Shown in pieces: positions 36,440-46,695 of a stretch of 64,000 nucleotides of DNA (positions are counted from its first letter, which is position 1; each line of letters starts with the position of its first letter). The stretch lies in the NCBI RefSeq assembly GCF_004124325.1, contig NZ_QBDT01000001.1, positions 620,001 to 684,000 of the forward strand. The letters run 5' to 3'. The stretch comes from Streptomyces sp. L2 (GTDB lineage: Bacteria; Actinomycetota; Actinomycetes; Streptomycetales; Streptomycetaceae). Under the pieces are notes generated by a model. It did not search any database. It was not told where the DNA came from and saw only the letters and a program-made list of their open reading frames with translations. A program made the translations under genes and the position numbers.

Positions 36440-37309
36440 ATGGAGGGTCGTTCGGGAGCGGGGAACCCCGCGCCGACGGTTCTGCGGATGATCCTCGGCC
36501 GGCGACTGCGGGAGAGGCGGCAGAGCGCCGAGGTGTCGCTGGAGGACGCTGCCAGTGCCCTGCGGGTGAAGCCGCTGACCATCCGGCGTCTAGAGAAGGC
36601 GGAGGTCGCGCTCAGGCCCCTGTACGTGGAGAGGCTGCTGGAGGCCTACGGAGCCGACCGGCAAGAGATCGACGAATTCGTCGCCCTGGCCGAGCGAGCC
36701 AACGAGCCGGGCTGGTGGCACGACTACCGCGATGTGCTGCCCGGTTGGTTCTCCGCCTTCGTCAGCCTGGAGACCGGTGCGAGGACTCTGCGCACCTATG
36801 AGCCGCACTACGTCACCGGGCTGCTGCAGACGTACGACTACGCGCGCGCCGTGCTGCGCGGCGGCTTTCCCAATGACGGCGGGGAAGATCTCGAGCGGCG
36901 CGTCCAGGCGCGACTGCGCCGGCAGACGCTGCTTCGGAGCGAGGAGGCGCCCACGCTGTGGGTGGTGATGGAGGAGGCTGTCCTGCACCGCGTCGTAGGC
37001 GGGCCGGAGGTGATGCGGAAGCAGATCGACCGGCTCCTCGACGTCTCGGAGCTGGAGCACGTCAGCATCGACGTCGTCCCGTTCTCCGCGGGCGCCCATG
37101 TCGGCGCGTGCGCCCCCTTCACCTATTTCCGGTTCGAGGAGCCGGAGCTGCCCGACGTCGTCTACAGCGAGGTCCTCACCGCCTCCATGTACCTGGACCA
37201 GCGCTCGGATGTCGCCGCCCACCTGGAAGCGCACAACCGGATGTCGCTGCTGACCTCCTCGGCGGACAGCAGGGCGCTGTTGCAACGCATGCGCAAGGAG
37301 TACTCGTGA
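36440..37309 (+). CDS. XRE-family regulator with Scr1-type (DUF5753) domain
   Basis: A 289-residue regulator. The helix-turn-helix is LGRRLRERRQSAEVSLEDAASALRV region (residues about 19-60, LTIRRLEKAEVAL closing it). The DUF5753/Scr1 domain follows: WWHDYRDVLPGWFSAFVSLE, LRTYEPHYVTGLLQT, ALRRQTLLR and WVVMEEAVLHRVVGG. Such proteins (BldB/WhiJ-associated group) regulate development or local silent loci together with a small DUF397 protein, which here is the next gene, overlapping by 4 bp. ATG 36440 is preferred over ATG 36374 because GAGGGGAG precedes it and the extra 22 residues look unconserved. Confidence 0.9.
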   Translation: MEGRSGAGNPAPTVLRMILGRRLRERRQSAEVSLEDAASALRVKPLTIRRLEKAEVALRPLYVERLLEAYGADRQEIDEFVALAERANEPGWWHDYRDVLPGWFSAFVSLETGARTLRTYEPHYVTGLLQTYDYARAVLRGGFPNDGGEDLERRVQARLRRQTLLRSEEAPTLWVVMEEAVLHRVVGGPEVMRKQIDRLLDVSELEHVSIDVVPFSAGAHVGACAPFTYFRFEEPELPDVVYSEVLTASMYLDQRSDVAAHLEAHNRMSLLTSSADSRALLQRMRKEYS

Positions 37310-37557
37310 TCATGAGCCATGTCAGTGTCTACAACGGGATGCCCGCTTCCGACCTCGGTGAGCACGGCTGGGAGTGCCCGTGGAGCGGGCCCAACGGAGG
37401 CCAGTGCGTGGAGACGAAGCAACTCACCGACGGGCGCGTGGCGGTGCGCCAGTCGACGGATCCCTCCGGGCCCGCGCTGATCTACACCACCGAGGAGATC
37501 AGCGCATTCCTCGAAGGAGTCAAGAAGGGCCTCGCCGATCATCTGACGGCCGGCTGA
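37306..37557 (+). CDS. DUF397 small protein
   Basis: About 83 residues, a typical partner of Scr1-type regulators: DGRVAVRQSTDPSGPALIYTTEEISAFLEGVKKGLADH shows the family pattern (RxSxxPxGPxLxFTxxExxAFLxGVKxGEFD-like). GTG 37306 overlaps the regulator's stop by GTGA and has AAGGAG 5 nt upstream; ATG 37312 is the alternative start. It probably binds or antagonises the regulator, by analogy with the known whiJ-type pairs. Confidence 0.88.
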   Translation: MIMSHVSVYNGMPASDLGEHGWECPWSGPNGGQCVETKQLTDGRVAVRQSTDPSGPALIYTTEEISAFLEGVKKGLADHLTAG

Positions 37558-37641
37558 ACCTGAAGCATGGATCCGGAAAACGGCGCCACTCCTCAGGTCG
37601 CCCCCCGCTTTGCACGCCCCGCACCTACGGAAGGGAACAGC

Positions 37642-38466
37642 ATGAGCAGCACGCCGGCCTCGCGGGACATCGACACCAGCAGGCCCCACTCCGCCCGCAT
37701 GTACGACTACTACCTGGGCGGCAAGGACCACTTCGAGGTGGACAAGCAGGCGGCCGAGAATGTCGCGGCCGTCTATCCCGGCATCTTCGTGTGCGCCCGT
37801 GAGAACCGGTCCTTCATGCATCGCGCGACCCGGGTGCTCGCGCGGGAGCACGGCATCCGCCAGTGGCTGGACATCGGCACCGGCATCCCCACCGAGCCGA
37901 ACCTGCACCAGGTGGCCCAGTCCGTCGTCCCCGACGCCCAGGTCGTCTACGCCGACAACGACCCTCTCGTCCTGAAGTACGCCGAGCGCCTGATGCGCAG
38001 CACGGCCCAGGGCCGCACGACATACATCGAGGCCGACGCCAAGAACCCCGATTCCCTGCTGGACGCCCCCGTCCTCACAGAGGTGCTGAACCTGGACGAG
38101 CCGGTGGCGCTGTCCCTCAACGCCCTGATGCACTTCATCACCGACCCGCAGGATCCGTACGGGATCGTCAGCCGTCTGCTCGACGCACTGCCCTCCGGCA
38201 GTGCCCTGGCACTGAGCCACTGCACGCCCGACTTCGATCCCTCCACCTGGCAGAAGGTCACCGACATCTACGTGAACGCGGGAACGCCCGTGCAGTTCCG
38301 CGCCCGCGCCGACGTCGCCCGCTTCTTCGACGGTCTGGAACTCCTCGACCCGGGCATCACGGTGGGCCACCGCTGGCGGCCCGATCCCGCGAGCGACGCC
38401 GATGCCACGGAGCCGCCCACCGACGCCCAGGTCAGCCTGTGGACCGGTGTGGGCATCAAGCCCTGA
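37642..38466 (+). CDS. SAM-dependent methyltransferase (PF04672-type)
   Basis: A 274-residue protein of the actinobacterial Methyltransf_19 group: ARMYDYYLGGKDHFEVDKQA at the N-terminus, then the SAM motif QWLDIGTGIPTEPNLHQVAQ, VYADNDPLVLKYA and the late WTGVGIKP. Members often sit beside Scr1/DUF397 regulator pairs, as here. The natural substrate of the family is not established. Start ATG 37642 with GGAAGGGA upstream. Its end overlaps the convergent LacI gene by 11 bp. Confidence 0.9.
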   Translation: MSSTPASRDIDTSRPHSARMYDYYLGGKDHFEVDKQAAENVAAVYPGIFVCARENRSFMHRATRVLAREHGIRQWLDIGTGIPTEPNLHQVAQSVVPDAQVVYADNDPLVLKYAERLMRSTAQGRTTYIEADAKNPDSLLDAPVLTEVLNLDEPVALSLNALMHFITDPQDPYGIVSRLLDALPSGSALALSHCTPDFDPSTWQKVTDIYVNAGTPVQFRARADVARFFDGLELLDPGITVGHRWRPDPASDADATEPPTDAQVSLWTGVGIKP

Positions 38467-39466
38467 CAACCGCCCGCGGCGGCCCGGTCGTCGTCCCCCG
38501 GATCTCCACTCTCGGCACGGCCAGTCGTACGCGCCGCTCCTTCCCGGGCCGCTCGAAGCGGTCGAGGAGGCAGCGGGCGGCGCGGCGGCCGACCTCGTGC
38601 GGGGCGGTGTCGACGGTGGTCAGCCAGACGTGCCGCAGCCGGGAGATGCTGGTGTTGTCGTAGCCGGCCACCGACAGGTCGCGCGGTACGGCGAGGCCGA
38701 GTTCCTCCGCCGCCGACAGGGCGCCGACACAGGCCATGTCGTTGACGGCGAAGACGGCCGTGGGCCGCTCGGGGCGGCTGAGCAGCCGTACGGTCCCCCG
38801 GTAGCCGCCCTCCTCGGTGAGATCACCCGGCTCGACGAGCGGCTCGGCGCCGTGCGCGCGCATGGCCGCCTCGAATCCCCTCCGGCGCAGCGCGCCGACG
38901 GCTCCGTGGCCGGCGAGGTGCGCGATCCGGCGGTGGCCGAGGCCGAGGAGGTGCTCGGTGACGAGCCGGGCCCCGTGCTCGTCGTCCCCGGTGACGACGT
39001 CCACCCCGGGGAGTTCCGGCTCCCGCGCGCCCGCCACGACCACCGGCATCCGCCGGGCGAGCGCGGCGAGCCCGCCCGCGTCCGGGACCGTGCCGACCAC
39101 CACCAGACCGTCGACGCCCAGGTCCAGGAAGGGGCCCGCGAGGTCGTGTCCGGTACGGCGGTTCAGGCGGGCGTCGGCCAGCAGCATGTGCAGGCCGGCC
39201 GTGTGCAGCACGGAGTTGAGGCCGTCGAGGAGGTCGACGAACCAAGGGTTGCGCAGGTCGTCGAGGAGGACGCCGACGGTGCGGGTGCGCTGTTCGCTGA
39301 GGCTGCGGGCGGCGGCGTTCGGCCGGTAGCCCAGCTCCCGGACGGCCCGCAGCACGGCGTCGCGCTTCTCGGTTCGGACCGGCCCGGAGCCGCGCAGCAC
39401 CAGGGAGACCAGCGACTTGGACACGCCGGCGCGTTCGGCCACGTCGCGGATCGTCGGCGGTCTCAT
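38456..39466 (-). CDS. LacI-family regulator of the adjacent dehydrogenase operon
   Basis: A 336-residue LacI-type repressor: TIRDVAERAGVSKSLVSLVLRG helix-turn-helix at residues 4-25, hinge PNAAARSLSEQRTRTVGVL, and the ligand domain (LGVDGLVVVGT, GYDNTSISRLRHVWLTTVDT). It is divergent from a Gfo/Idh/MocA operon, and the region between holds two TGGACCGNTCCA sites. Likely inducer: a sugar, inositol or polyol derivative handled by that operon. Confidence 0.92.
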   Translation of the reverse strand: MRPPTIRDVAERAGVSKSLVSLVLRGSGPVRTEKRDAVLRAVRELGYRPNAAARSLSEQRTRTVGVLLDDLRNPWFVDLLDGLNSVLHTAGLHMLLADARLNRRTGHDLAGPFLDLGVDGLVVVGTVPDAGGLAALARRMPVVVAGAREPELPGVDVVTGDDEHGARLVTEHLLGLGHRRIAHLAGHGAVGALRRRGFEAAMRAHGAEPLVEPGDLTEEGGYRGTVRLLSRPERPTAVFAVNDMACVGALSAAEELGLAVPRDLSVAGYDNTSISRLRHVWLTTVDTAPHEVGRRAARCLLDRFERPGKERRVRLAVPRVEIRGTTTGPPRAVVRA

Positions 39467-39470
39467 GGGA

Positions 39471-39564
39471 TGGACCGTTCCATGCCATCCGCCGCGCTGT
39501 CAAAGGCTTGACACGCTGGGCTTGTCAGGACAAAGGTGGGCCGCACAGGATGTGGACCGGTCCA
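39471..39564. promoter_or_regulatory. Pair of LacI operators with divergent promoters
   Basis: TGGACCGGTCCA (39553-39564) is a perfect palindrome; TGGACCGTTCCA (39471-39482) differs at one base. The centres are 82 bp apart, allowing a loop. TTGACA at 39508-39513 reads toward the dehydrogenase operon; an inverse TTGACA (complement at 39499-39504) reads toward the LacI gene, and its -10 region would fall at the left operator. Confidence 0.8.
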
Positions 39565-39607
39565 ACCGTTGTCGACGGGCGGGCGACAGGCCGAGGAGAG
39601 GACTGCC

Positions 39608-40831
39608 ATGGCGGAAGCGGCGAGGGGCGGCGAAGCGGTGGCACCGGCGAGAGGAGGCCAGGCGGTGCCACCGGCGGAAGCGCTGGGGGTCGCCGTCGTC
39701 GGGTTCGGCTGGATGGGCCGGGTGCACACCCAGGCGTACGCCCGGGTCGCCCACCACTATCCCGGGCTCCCCCTGCGGCCCCGGCTGGTCACGGTCGCCG
39801 AGGAGGTGCCGGGCCGGGCCGAGGAGGCCGCCGAGCGGTTCGGGTTCGCCTCCGCCACCCGCGACTGGCGCGAGGTGGCCGCCGACCCGCGCGTGCGGGC
39901 GGTCAGCATCACCGCGCCGAACTTCCTGCACCGCGAGATCGGCGTGGCCATGGCCGAGGCGGGCAAGCACATCTGGATCGAGAAGCCGGTGGGACTCACC
40001 GCCGAGGACGCCCGGGCGGTGGCCGCCGCCGTGGCCGGGGCCGGGGTGCGGGGCGCGGTCGGCTTCAACTACCGCAACGCGCCCGCCGTGGAGGCCGCCC
40101 GCGATCTCGTCGCGTCCGGCGGGATCGGCGCGGTCACGCATGTGCGCGTCCGGCTGTTCAGTGACTACGCCGCACATCCCGAGTCCGCGCTGACGTGGCG
40201 GTACGAGCGGGAGCGCGGCGGCAGCGGGGTGCTCGGCGACCTGGCCTCGCACGGCGCCGACCTGGCCCGCTTCCTGCTCGGCGAGATCGCCGCCCTGACC
40301 GCCGACACGGCGGTCTTCGTGCCGGAACGGGCCCGCCCGGCCGGCGCCACCGCCGGGCACGCCCGCGCGTCCGGCGGCGAACCGGGGCGGGTGGAGAACG
40401 AGGACTACGTCGGCTGCCTGCTGCGTTTCGCCTCCGGCGCGCGCGGGACCCTGGAGGCCTGCCGGGTCTCCGTCGGCGAGCAGAACGCCTACGGCTTCGA
40501 GGTGCACGGCACGCGCGGCGCGGTGTTCTGGGACTTCCGCCGGATGAACGAACTGCGGGTCAGCCAGGGCACGACGTACCAGGACCAGCCCGTCAGCACG
40601 GTGTACGTCGGCCCGGGCGACGGGGAGTTCGCCGCGTTCCAGCCGGGCGCGGCCAACGCGATGGGCTACGACGACCTGAAGGTGATCGAGGCGTACCGGT
40701 TCCTGCGGTCCGTCGCCGAGGACAGGCCGTACGGCGCCACCCTCGCCGACGCGGTGCGCAGTGCCGAGGTACTGGACGCGATGGCCGTGTCCGCCGAGAC
40801 CGGGACGTGGGTCGACCTGCCGGTGTCGTAG
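39608..40831 (+). CDS. Gfo/Idh/MocA-family oxidoreductase
   Basis: A 407-residue NAD(P)-dependent sugar or cyclitol dehydrogenase: VAVVGFGWMGRVHTQAYAR Rossmann motif near residue 28, then WIEKPVGLTAEDA (the EKP lysine) and LGDLASHGADLARFLLG (catalytic Asp/His pair). The ATG at 39608 has GAGGAGAGGA upstream; the first 25 residues are Gly/Ala-rich. It heads an operon with an SDR and an IolG-like gene under the LacI operators. The substrate is inferred only as a sugar or polyol. Confidence 0.88.
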   Translation: MAEAARGGEAVAPARGGQAVPPAEALGVAVVGFGWMGRVHTQAYARVAHHYPGLPLRPRLVTVAEEVPGRAEEAAERFGFASATRDWREVAADPRVRAVSITAPNFLHREIGVAMAEAGKHIWIEKPVGLTAEDARAVAAAVAGAGVRGAVGFNYRNAPAVEAARDLVASGGIGAVTHVRVRLFSDYAAHPESALTWRYERERGGSGVLGDLASHGADLARFLLGEIAALTADTAVFVPERARPAGATAGHARASGGEPGRVENEDYVGCLLRFASGARGTLEACRVSVGEQNAYGFEVHGTRGAVFWDFRRMNELRVSQGTTYQDQPVSTVYVGPGDGEFAAFQPGAANAMGYDDLKVIEAYRFLRSVAEDRPYGATLADAVRSAEVLDAMAVSAETGTWVDLPVS

Positions 40832-40893
40832 GCCGGTCGCGGGCGGGTCACAGGGCCGACGCGGAAAGTGGACAGGGAGAGGGCAGGCATTCC

Positions 40894-41670
40894 ATGGGAC
40901 TTCTCGACGACAAGGTCGTCCTCGTCAACGGCGGCAGCCAGGGCGTGGGGGCCGCCGTCGCGCGGGCCGCCGTCCGGGCGGGCGCCGTCGTGGCCGTCAG
41001 CGGCCGCCGCGCCGAACCTGGTGAGGCCCTGGTGGCCGAGCTGACGGCGGCGGGCGGCCGGGCGCTGTACGTCCGCGCCGACCTGTCCGAAGCCGAGGAG
41101 GCCAAGGCGGCGGTGACCGAGGTGGTGCGGGTCTTCGGGCGGATCGACTGCCTGGTGAACTCGGCCGGACTGACCTCCCGGGGCACGCTGCTGGACACCA
41201 CGCCGGAGCTGTTCGACGCGCACATCGCGGTCAACCTGAGGGGGCCGTTCTTCGCGATGCAGGCGGCGGTCGCCGACATGCTGGCCCGCGAGGCGCCGGG
41301 CACGATCGTCAACATCATCACCTCGTCCGCGCACGGCGGGCAGCCCTTCCTCGCCCCGTACGTCGCCGCCAAGGCCGGGCTGGCCGGACTCACCAGGAAC
41401 GCGGCGCACGCCCACCGCTGGGACCGGATCCGGATCAACGGCCTGAACATCGGCTGGACCGCGACGGAGGGCGAGGACGCCACCCAGCGCGCCTTCCACG
41501 GCGCCGGCGACGACTGGCGGGAGCAGGCCGCCGCCCGGCTGCCGATGGGGAGGCTGGGCCGACCGGACGAGATCGCGGACGTCGTCGTCCTGCTGCTGTC
41601 CGACCGGTCGGGCGTGGTCACCGGATCGGTGATCGACTGGGACCAGAACGTACTCGGCGGACTCGACTGA
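40894..41670 (+). CDS. Short-chain dehydrogenase/reductase
   Basis: A 258-residue classical SDR. VVLVNGGSQGVGAAVARAAV is the cofactor motif, NSAGLTSRG the NAG-like motif, and ITSSAHGGQPFLAPYVAAKAG holds the Ser and YxxxK catalytic residues. Gly-rich loop without an adjacent acidic residue plus SGRR (Arg after beta-2) hints at NADP. Second gene of the sugar/polyol operon, 62 bp after the first dehydrogenase; the ribosome site (GGGAGAGGG) is rather distant from the ATG. Confidence 0.88.
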   Translation: MGLLDDKVVLVNGGSQGVGAAVARAAVRAGAVVAVSGRRAEPGEALVAELTAAGGRALYVRADLSEAEEAKAAVTEVVRVFGRIDCLVNSAGLTSRGTLLDTTPELFDAHIAVNLRGPFFAMQAAVADMLAREAPGTIVNIITSSAHGGQPFLAPYVAAKAGLAGLTRNAAHAHRWDRIRINGLNIGWTATEGEDATQRAFHGAGDDWREQAAARLPMGRLGRPDEIADVVVLLLSDRSGVVTGSVIDWDQNVLGGLD

Positions 41671-41705
41671 CCGTCCGTCCGGCACTTTCGCACTCAAGGA
41701 GCACC

Positions 41706-42710
41706 ATGCGTATCGGAATCCTCGGCCTCGGCCGCATCGGCGCCTTCCACGCCGAGACCCTCTCCGGCCTTCCCGCCGTCGAGTCCCTCGTCGTGTGCGA
41801 CCCGTTCGCGGACGCGGCCAAGGCGGCCGCCGAACGGTTCGGGGCCGAGGTCGCGGACTCTCCTCAGGCGCTGCTGGCCGCCGGGGTGTACGGCCTCGTC
41901 GTCGCGGCGGCCACCGACGCCCACCCGGCGCTCATCGTGGCCGGGGTCGAGGCGGGCGTGCCCGTCTTCTGCGAGAAGCCGGTCGCCCGGACCATGGCGG
42001 AGGGCAGCGAGGTCCTCAGGGCCGTGCGGGGCAGCGACGTACCGATCCAGATCGGCTTCAACCGCCGGTTCGACGCGGGCTTCACCGCCGCACGGCAGGC
42101 CGTCCTGGCGGGCGAGCTGGGGAAGCTGCACACGGTCCGCTCGACGACGCTGGACCCGGCGCCGCCGCCGGCCGCGTACGTCGCCGCGTCCGGTGGGATC
42201 TTCCGCGACTGCTCCGTCCACGACTTCGACGTCATCCGCTGGGTGACCGGCCGCGAGGTCACCGAGGTGTACGCGGTGGGCGGCAACCGGGGCGCGGAGT
42301 ACATCAGGGAGGCCGGCGACGCCGACACCACGGGCGCGATTCTGACGCTGGACGACGGCACGATCGCCGTGGTCTCCAACTCGCGCCACAACGCCCGGGG
42401 TTACGACGTGCGCATGGAGCTGCACGGCTTCCGGGACTCCATCGCCGTGGGCCTGGACGACCAGTTGCCGCTGCGGTCGGTGGAACCCGGCGTGACCTTC
42501 CCGGCCGGCACCCCGCACGACTTCTTCATGGACCGCTTCACGGCCGCGTACCGCGCGGAACTCACCGCCTTCACCGAGGTCGTGGCGGGCGGCCGGCCGT
42601 CCCCCTGCACCGTCGAGGACGCGCTGGAGGCCGGCTGGATCGCCGAGGCCTGCACGCTGTCGCTGCGCGAGCACCGGCCGGTGACGGTCGAGGAGGTCCG
42701 CGGAGCCTGA
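41706..42710 (+). CDS. Inositol 2-dehydrogenase-like Gfo/Idh/MocA oxidoreductase
   Basis: A 334-residue dehydrogenase close to the IolG type: RIGILGLGRIGAFHAETLSG at the N-terminus, FCEKPVARTMAEGSEV, IQIGFNRRFDAGF and FRDCSVHDFDVIRWVTG (catalytic Asp/His). GFNRRFD is typical of myo-inositol and scyllo-inositol dehydrogenases. AAGGAG precedes the ATG at a good distance, 35 bp after the SDR. A ribose-type importer faces it across 450 bp. An inositol- or rare-sugar-using pathway is the best guess. Confidence 0.85.
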   Translation: MRIGILGLGRIGAFHAETLSGLPAVESLVVCDPFADAAKAAAERFGAEVADSPQALLAAGVYGLVVAAATDAHPALIVAGVEAGVPVFCEKPVARTMAEGSEVLRAVRGSDVPIQIGFNRRFDAGFTAARQAVLAGELGKLHTVRSTTLDPAPPPAAYVAASGGIFRDCSVHDFDVIRWVTGREVTEVYAVGGNRGAEYIREAGDADTTGAILTLDDGTIAVVSNSRHNARGYDVRMELHGFRDSIAVGLDDQLPLRSVEPGVTFPAGTPHDFFMDRFTAAYRAELTAFTEVVAGGRPSPCTVEDALEAGWIAEACTLSLREHRPVTVEEVRGA

Positions 42711-42805
42711 TCCCGGGGCCCTGGAGGCCTTCGAAGTCCCGGAGGTCCAGCACGTTCAGGAGACCGGCGCCCGCGAGCGGGTGCCGGTCTTCTCGCGTCC
42801 GCAGG

Positions 42806-43054
42806 TCAGAGGCAGTAGCGCACCATCCACTCGTCCGGGTCGTACCGGTCGCGCGCCGGGTCCGGGAGGGTGGCGGGGCGGGTCTCGACCGTGTCCTCGG
42901 GCCGTATGCGCTCCGGGAGCGTGCCGAAGCGGAGCCGGCGCTCGGTGGCGCCGGACGAGTCGGCCGTACCGGCCACGGTGACCCCGGTGGCCGTACCGGC
43001 CGGCTCCTGAGGGGTGTGCCGGTGTTCCGTGCCGCGTTCCCTGCCGTGCTCCAT
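42806..43054 (-). CDS. Small hypothetical protein
   Basis: About 82 residues from the ATG at 43052-43054, which is preceded by GGGAGG. It is charged and Thr/Glu/Arg-rich, and ends in the striking DRYDPDEWMVRYCL. No family is recognised and no membrane segment is present. It lies between the dehydrogenase operon and the importer genes, convergent with the former. Confidence 0.5.
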   Translation of the reverse strand: MEHGRERGTEHRHTPQEPAGTATGVTVAGTADSSGATERRLRFGTLPERIRPEDTVETRPATLPDPARDRYDPDEWMVRYCL

Positions 43055-43159
43055 GTCGTGTCCTCCCGTCGCGCGGGGACTCCCCGTCTTCCAGGAGAAC
43101 GCCGGAGCCCGCCCGTCGGTTCCCGAAGGCACCGAGGGCGGGCGCGGGGGTTCACCGGG

Positions 43160-44071
<912 letters not shown>

Positions 44072-44078
44072 CGGGGTG

Positions 44079-45158
44079 CTACCTCCGGGTCGCCGTGCGC
44101 TGGACCCACAGATTGATCAGGACGGCGCCGAGGAGCATCACGCCGAGGAAGGCCTTGAACCAGTCGGGGTTCCAGCCGGCGTAGACGATGCCCTGGTTGA
44201 CCATGCCGAACATGAAGGCGCCGAAGACCGGGCCGATCGCCGAGCCGTAGCCGCCGGTGAGCAGGCAGCCGCCGATCACCGCTGCGGCGATGTAGATCAA
44301 CTCCTGGCCCACGCCCTCGCCGGACTGGACGGTGTTGAACGAGAACAGCTGGTGCATGCCGACGAACCAGGCGCCGAAGCCGACCAGCATGAACAGGGAG
44401 ATCTTGGTGAACTTCACGGGCACGCCGACGGCCCGCGCGCTCTCCTTGTTGCCGCCGACCGCGAAGATCCAGTTGCCGTACCTCGTGCGCAGCAGCACCC
44501 AGGTGGCGATGGCGGCGAAGACCAGCCACCAGACCACCGTGATCTTCACCTCGACCCCGGCGACGTCGAACGACGACGCGAAGACCTTCTTGGCCTGGCC
44601 GAAGCCGTCCATGTCGCTGATGTCGTCGGTGGCCACGTTGCCGGTGACCAGCTTGGTCACCGCCAGGTTGACGCCCTGGAGGATGAGGAAGGTGCCGAGG
44701 GTGACCAGGAAGCTGGGCAGTCCGGTCTTCACCACCATCCAGCCGTTGAAGGCGCCCACGGCCAGGGAGACGACGAGGGCGACGATCACGCCCACCCAGA
44801 CGTTCATGGTGAGCTGGTAGCTGAACATGCTCGCGGTCAGCGCCGAGGTGATCACGGCGACACCGGCCGACAGGTCGAACTCGCCGCCGATCATCAGCAG
44901 CGCCACGGGCAGCGCCATGATCCCGATGGTCGACGACTGGTAGAGGACCGTCGCCATCGAGCTGCCCTGCCGGACCGAGGGCGCCGCGATCTCGAAGAAG
45001 ACCAGGACGGCCACGGCCCCCAGGAAGACGCCGACCTCGGGCCGGGCCAGCAGCCGCAGCACCAGCGGGCGCCGCGTGGTGCGGCCGTCGGTCTGCTTGG
45101 GGCCGGGGGCCGGCGGTTTTCCCACCGCCGGCCCTGCCTGCTGGGCCATGCTCATCAC
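44079..45158 (-). CDS. Sugar ABC importer permease (RbsC/FrcC-like)
   Basis: A 359-residue permease with about 9-10 membrane segments. Typical BPD_transp_2 features: [69 protein letters not shown] and [23 protein letters not shown]. It starts inside the binding-protein stop (GTGA at 45155-45158; ATG 45155 is the alternative). Confidence 0.92.
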   Translation of the reverse strand: MMSMAQQAGPAVGKPPAPGPKQTDGRTTRRPLVLRLLARPEVGVFLGAVAVLVFFEIAAPSVRQGSSMATVLYQSSTIGIMALPVALLMIGGEFDLSAGVAVITSALTASMFSYQLTMNVWVGVIVALVVSLAVGAFNGWMVVKTGLPSFLVTLGTFLILQGVNLAVTKLVTGNVATDDISDMDGFGQAKKVFASSFDVAGVEVKITVVWWLVFAAIATWVLLRTRYGNWIFAVGGNKESARAVGVPVKFTKISLFMLVGFGAWFVGMHQLFSFNTVQSGEGVGQELIYIAAAVIGGCLLTGGYGSAIGPVFGAFMFGMVNQGIVYAGWNPDWFKAFLGVMLLGAVLINLWVQRTATRR

Positions 45159-46174
45159 CGGGTGCCCTTCGCGGCGAACCGGGCGACCTGGTCGACGTTG
45201 GACTTGTCGACGAAGGCCGGGCCGGTCAGCACCGGCTGCTCCCCGCCGCCGCTGTAGTTGCCGTTGTTCTTGTAGAGCCAGAGGGAGTCCACCGCCAGGT
45301 AGCCCTGGAGGTACGGCTGCTGGTCGACGGCGAACTGGATGGTGCCGTTCTTGATGGCTCCGGTCAGCTGCTTGTTCAGGTCGAAGGTGGCGACCTTGGC
45401 CTTGCTGCCGGCGTCGGACACGGACTGCACGGCGGTCAGCGCGTAGGGGGCGCCGAGCGCGACGACGTAGTCGATGGAGTTGTCCTGCTTCAGCTTGGCC
45501 GTGATCGTCGACTTCACGGACGGCATGTCGGTGCCGTTCACGTACAGGGTCTCAGTCGTGCCGGAGAACGTCTTCTTCATGCCGTCGCAGCGCTGGGTGA
45601 GGCCCACGTTCCCCTGCTCCTGGATGACGCAGACGGCCTTCTTGGCGCCGACCTCGTCGAGCTTCTTGCCGAACGCCTCGCCGGCGACCGACTCGTCCTG
45701 GCCGAAGAACTCCAGCAGGCCGAGCTTCTTCCAGTCGCTGACGCCCGAGTTCAGCCCGACCACCGGGATGCCGGCCGCCGTGGCCTTGCCGATGACGCCC
45801 TTCATCGCGTCCGGCTTGGCGAGCGTGACGGCGATGCCGTCGACCTTCTGGTCGACGGCGTTCTGCACGAGGTTGGCCTGGTTGCCGGCGTTCGGGTCGG
45901 CGGAGTAGACGAGCTTGATGTTGTCCTTGGCGGCGGCGGCCTCGGCGCCCTTGCGGACGATGTCCCAGAAGGTGTCGCCCGGCGACTGGTGGGTCACCAG
46001 CGCGACCGTCATCCGGGGGGTGTCGGCCTTGCCCGCGGAGGCGTTCGACCCTCCCTCTTCGGCCTTCTTCCCCCCGGAGCTGCTGGAACAGCCCGCGAGG
46101 GTGAGGGCCGCCGCGGCGGCCACGGCCACGAACGGGGCCAGTCTGCGGGAGCGGGAGTGGGAAGAGCGGTCCAT
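45155..46174 (-). CDS. Sugar-binding lipoprotein of a ribose-type ABC importer
   Basis: A 339-residue Peripla_BP_4-type binding protein. Signal peptide with lipobox: APFVAVAAAAALTLAGCSSSS. Mature part: VALVTHQSPGDTFWDIVRKG, DGIAVTLAKPDAMKGVIG, GIPVVGLNSGVSDWK and LAVDSLWLYKNNGNYSGGGE. First gene of the importer operon. A promoter TTGACA (complement at 46272-46277) with a -10 TTTGAT (46249-46254) lies upstream at 17-nt spacing. Ligand probably a pentose, inositol or related sugar, given the facing dehydrogenases. Confidence 0.92.
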   Translation of the reverse strand: MDRSSHSRSRRLAPFVAVAAAAALTLAGCSSSSGGKKAEEGGSNASAGKADTPRMTVALVTHQSPGDTFWDIVRKGAEAAAAKDNIKLVYSADPNAGNQANLVQNAVDQKVDGIAVTLAKPDAMKGVIGKATAAGIPVVGLNSGVSDWKKLGLLEFFGQDESVAGEAFGKKLDEVGAKKAVCVIQEQGNVGLTQRCDGMKKTFSGTTETLYVNGTDMPSVKSTITAKLKQDNSIDYVVALGAPYALTAVQSVSDAGSKAKVATFDLNKQLTGAIKNGTIQFAVDQQPYLQGYLAVDSLWLYKNNGNYSGGGEQPVLTGPAFVDKSNVDQVARFAAKGTR

Positions 46175-46695
46175 CGTTCCTGCACCTCACTGTTGCAACG
46201 GGGGATACGGGGCCTGCATGGATAAGGACGCGCTGTCGCGTTGACGGGATCAAAGTCGCTGCCGGGCCCGCTGTCAATACTTTGTTAAGACATCATTTCA
46301 CGAACAGGTCAGAATGTAAGTACAAACTAGGGACGGCGCCCGTCTCCGCATCTCCATCCGTCCAGTACACCGCGCCGCGCGCCGCGCCACCCCTTCGCGT
46401 TCCAGTCGCTGGTCAGACCCCGAACCGGAACCCCCGAGTTCGCACAGCCCCCGCGGCCGGCCGCGCCACGAGGACTCTCCATTGTCCGCGGGCGCGGTAA
46501 CACCGCTGGTGACGGTGACGGTTACGTTTCGAACAAGACACCCCCCAGAGCGCTCAGACCTATTGACGCATGAGCGGACATGACGCTGTTATTACGCCCA
46601 CGATGTTCGGTCGAGTTGGTTTCTGATCGGTTTCGATGACCTTTCAGGGATCGGCTCATCCCCTTGGCCGAACCCTGCATGCCTCAGGAGCCGTC
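46175..46695. promoter_or_regulatory. Divergent regulatory region between two sugar importers
   Basis: This 520-bp gap holds no convincing gene and is clearly AT-richer in 46230-46330 and 46500-46640. Minus-strand promoter: TTGACA/TTTGAT (46249-46277). Plus-strand candidate: TTGACG (46563-46568), 18 nt, TGTTAT (46587-46592), about 100 bp before the second binding-protein gene. GTAAC near 46497 and GTTAC near 46522 form a loose inverted repeat with GGTGACGGTGACGG between. Confidence 0.45.

Noticed and set aside
40195..40893. Extended start for the SDR reading through the first dehydrogenase
   Set aside because: The extension is an out-of-frame shadow of the Gfo/Idh gene; the SDR begins at its conserved N-terminus at 40894.
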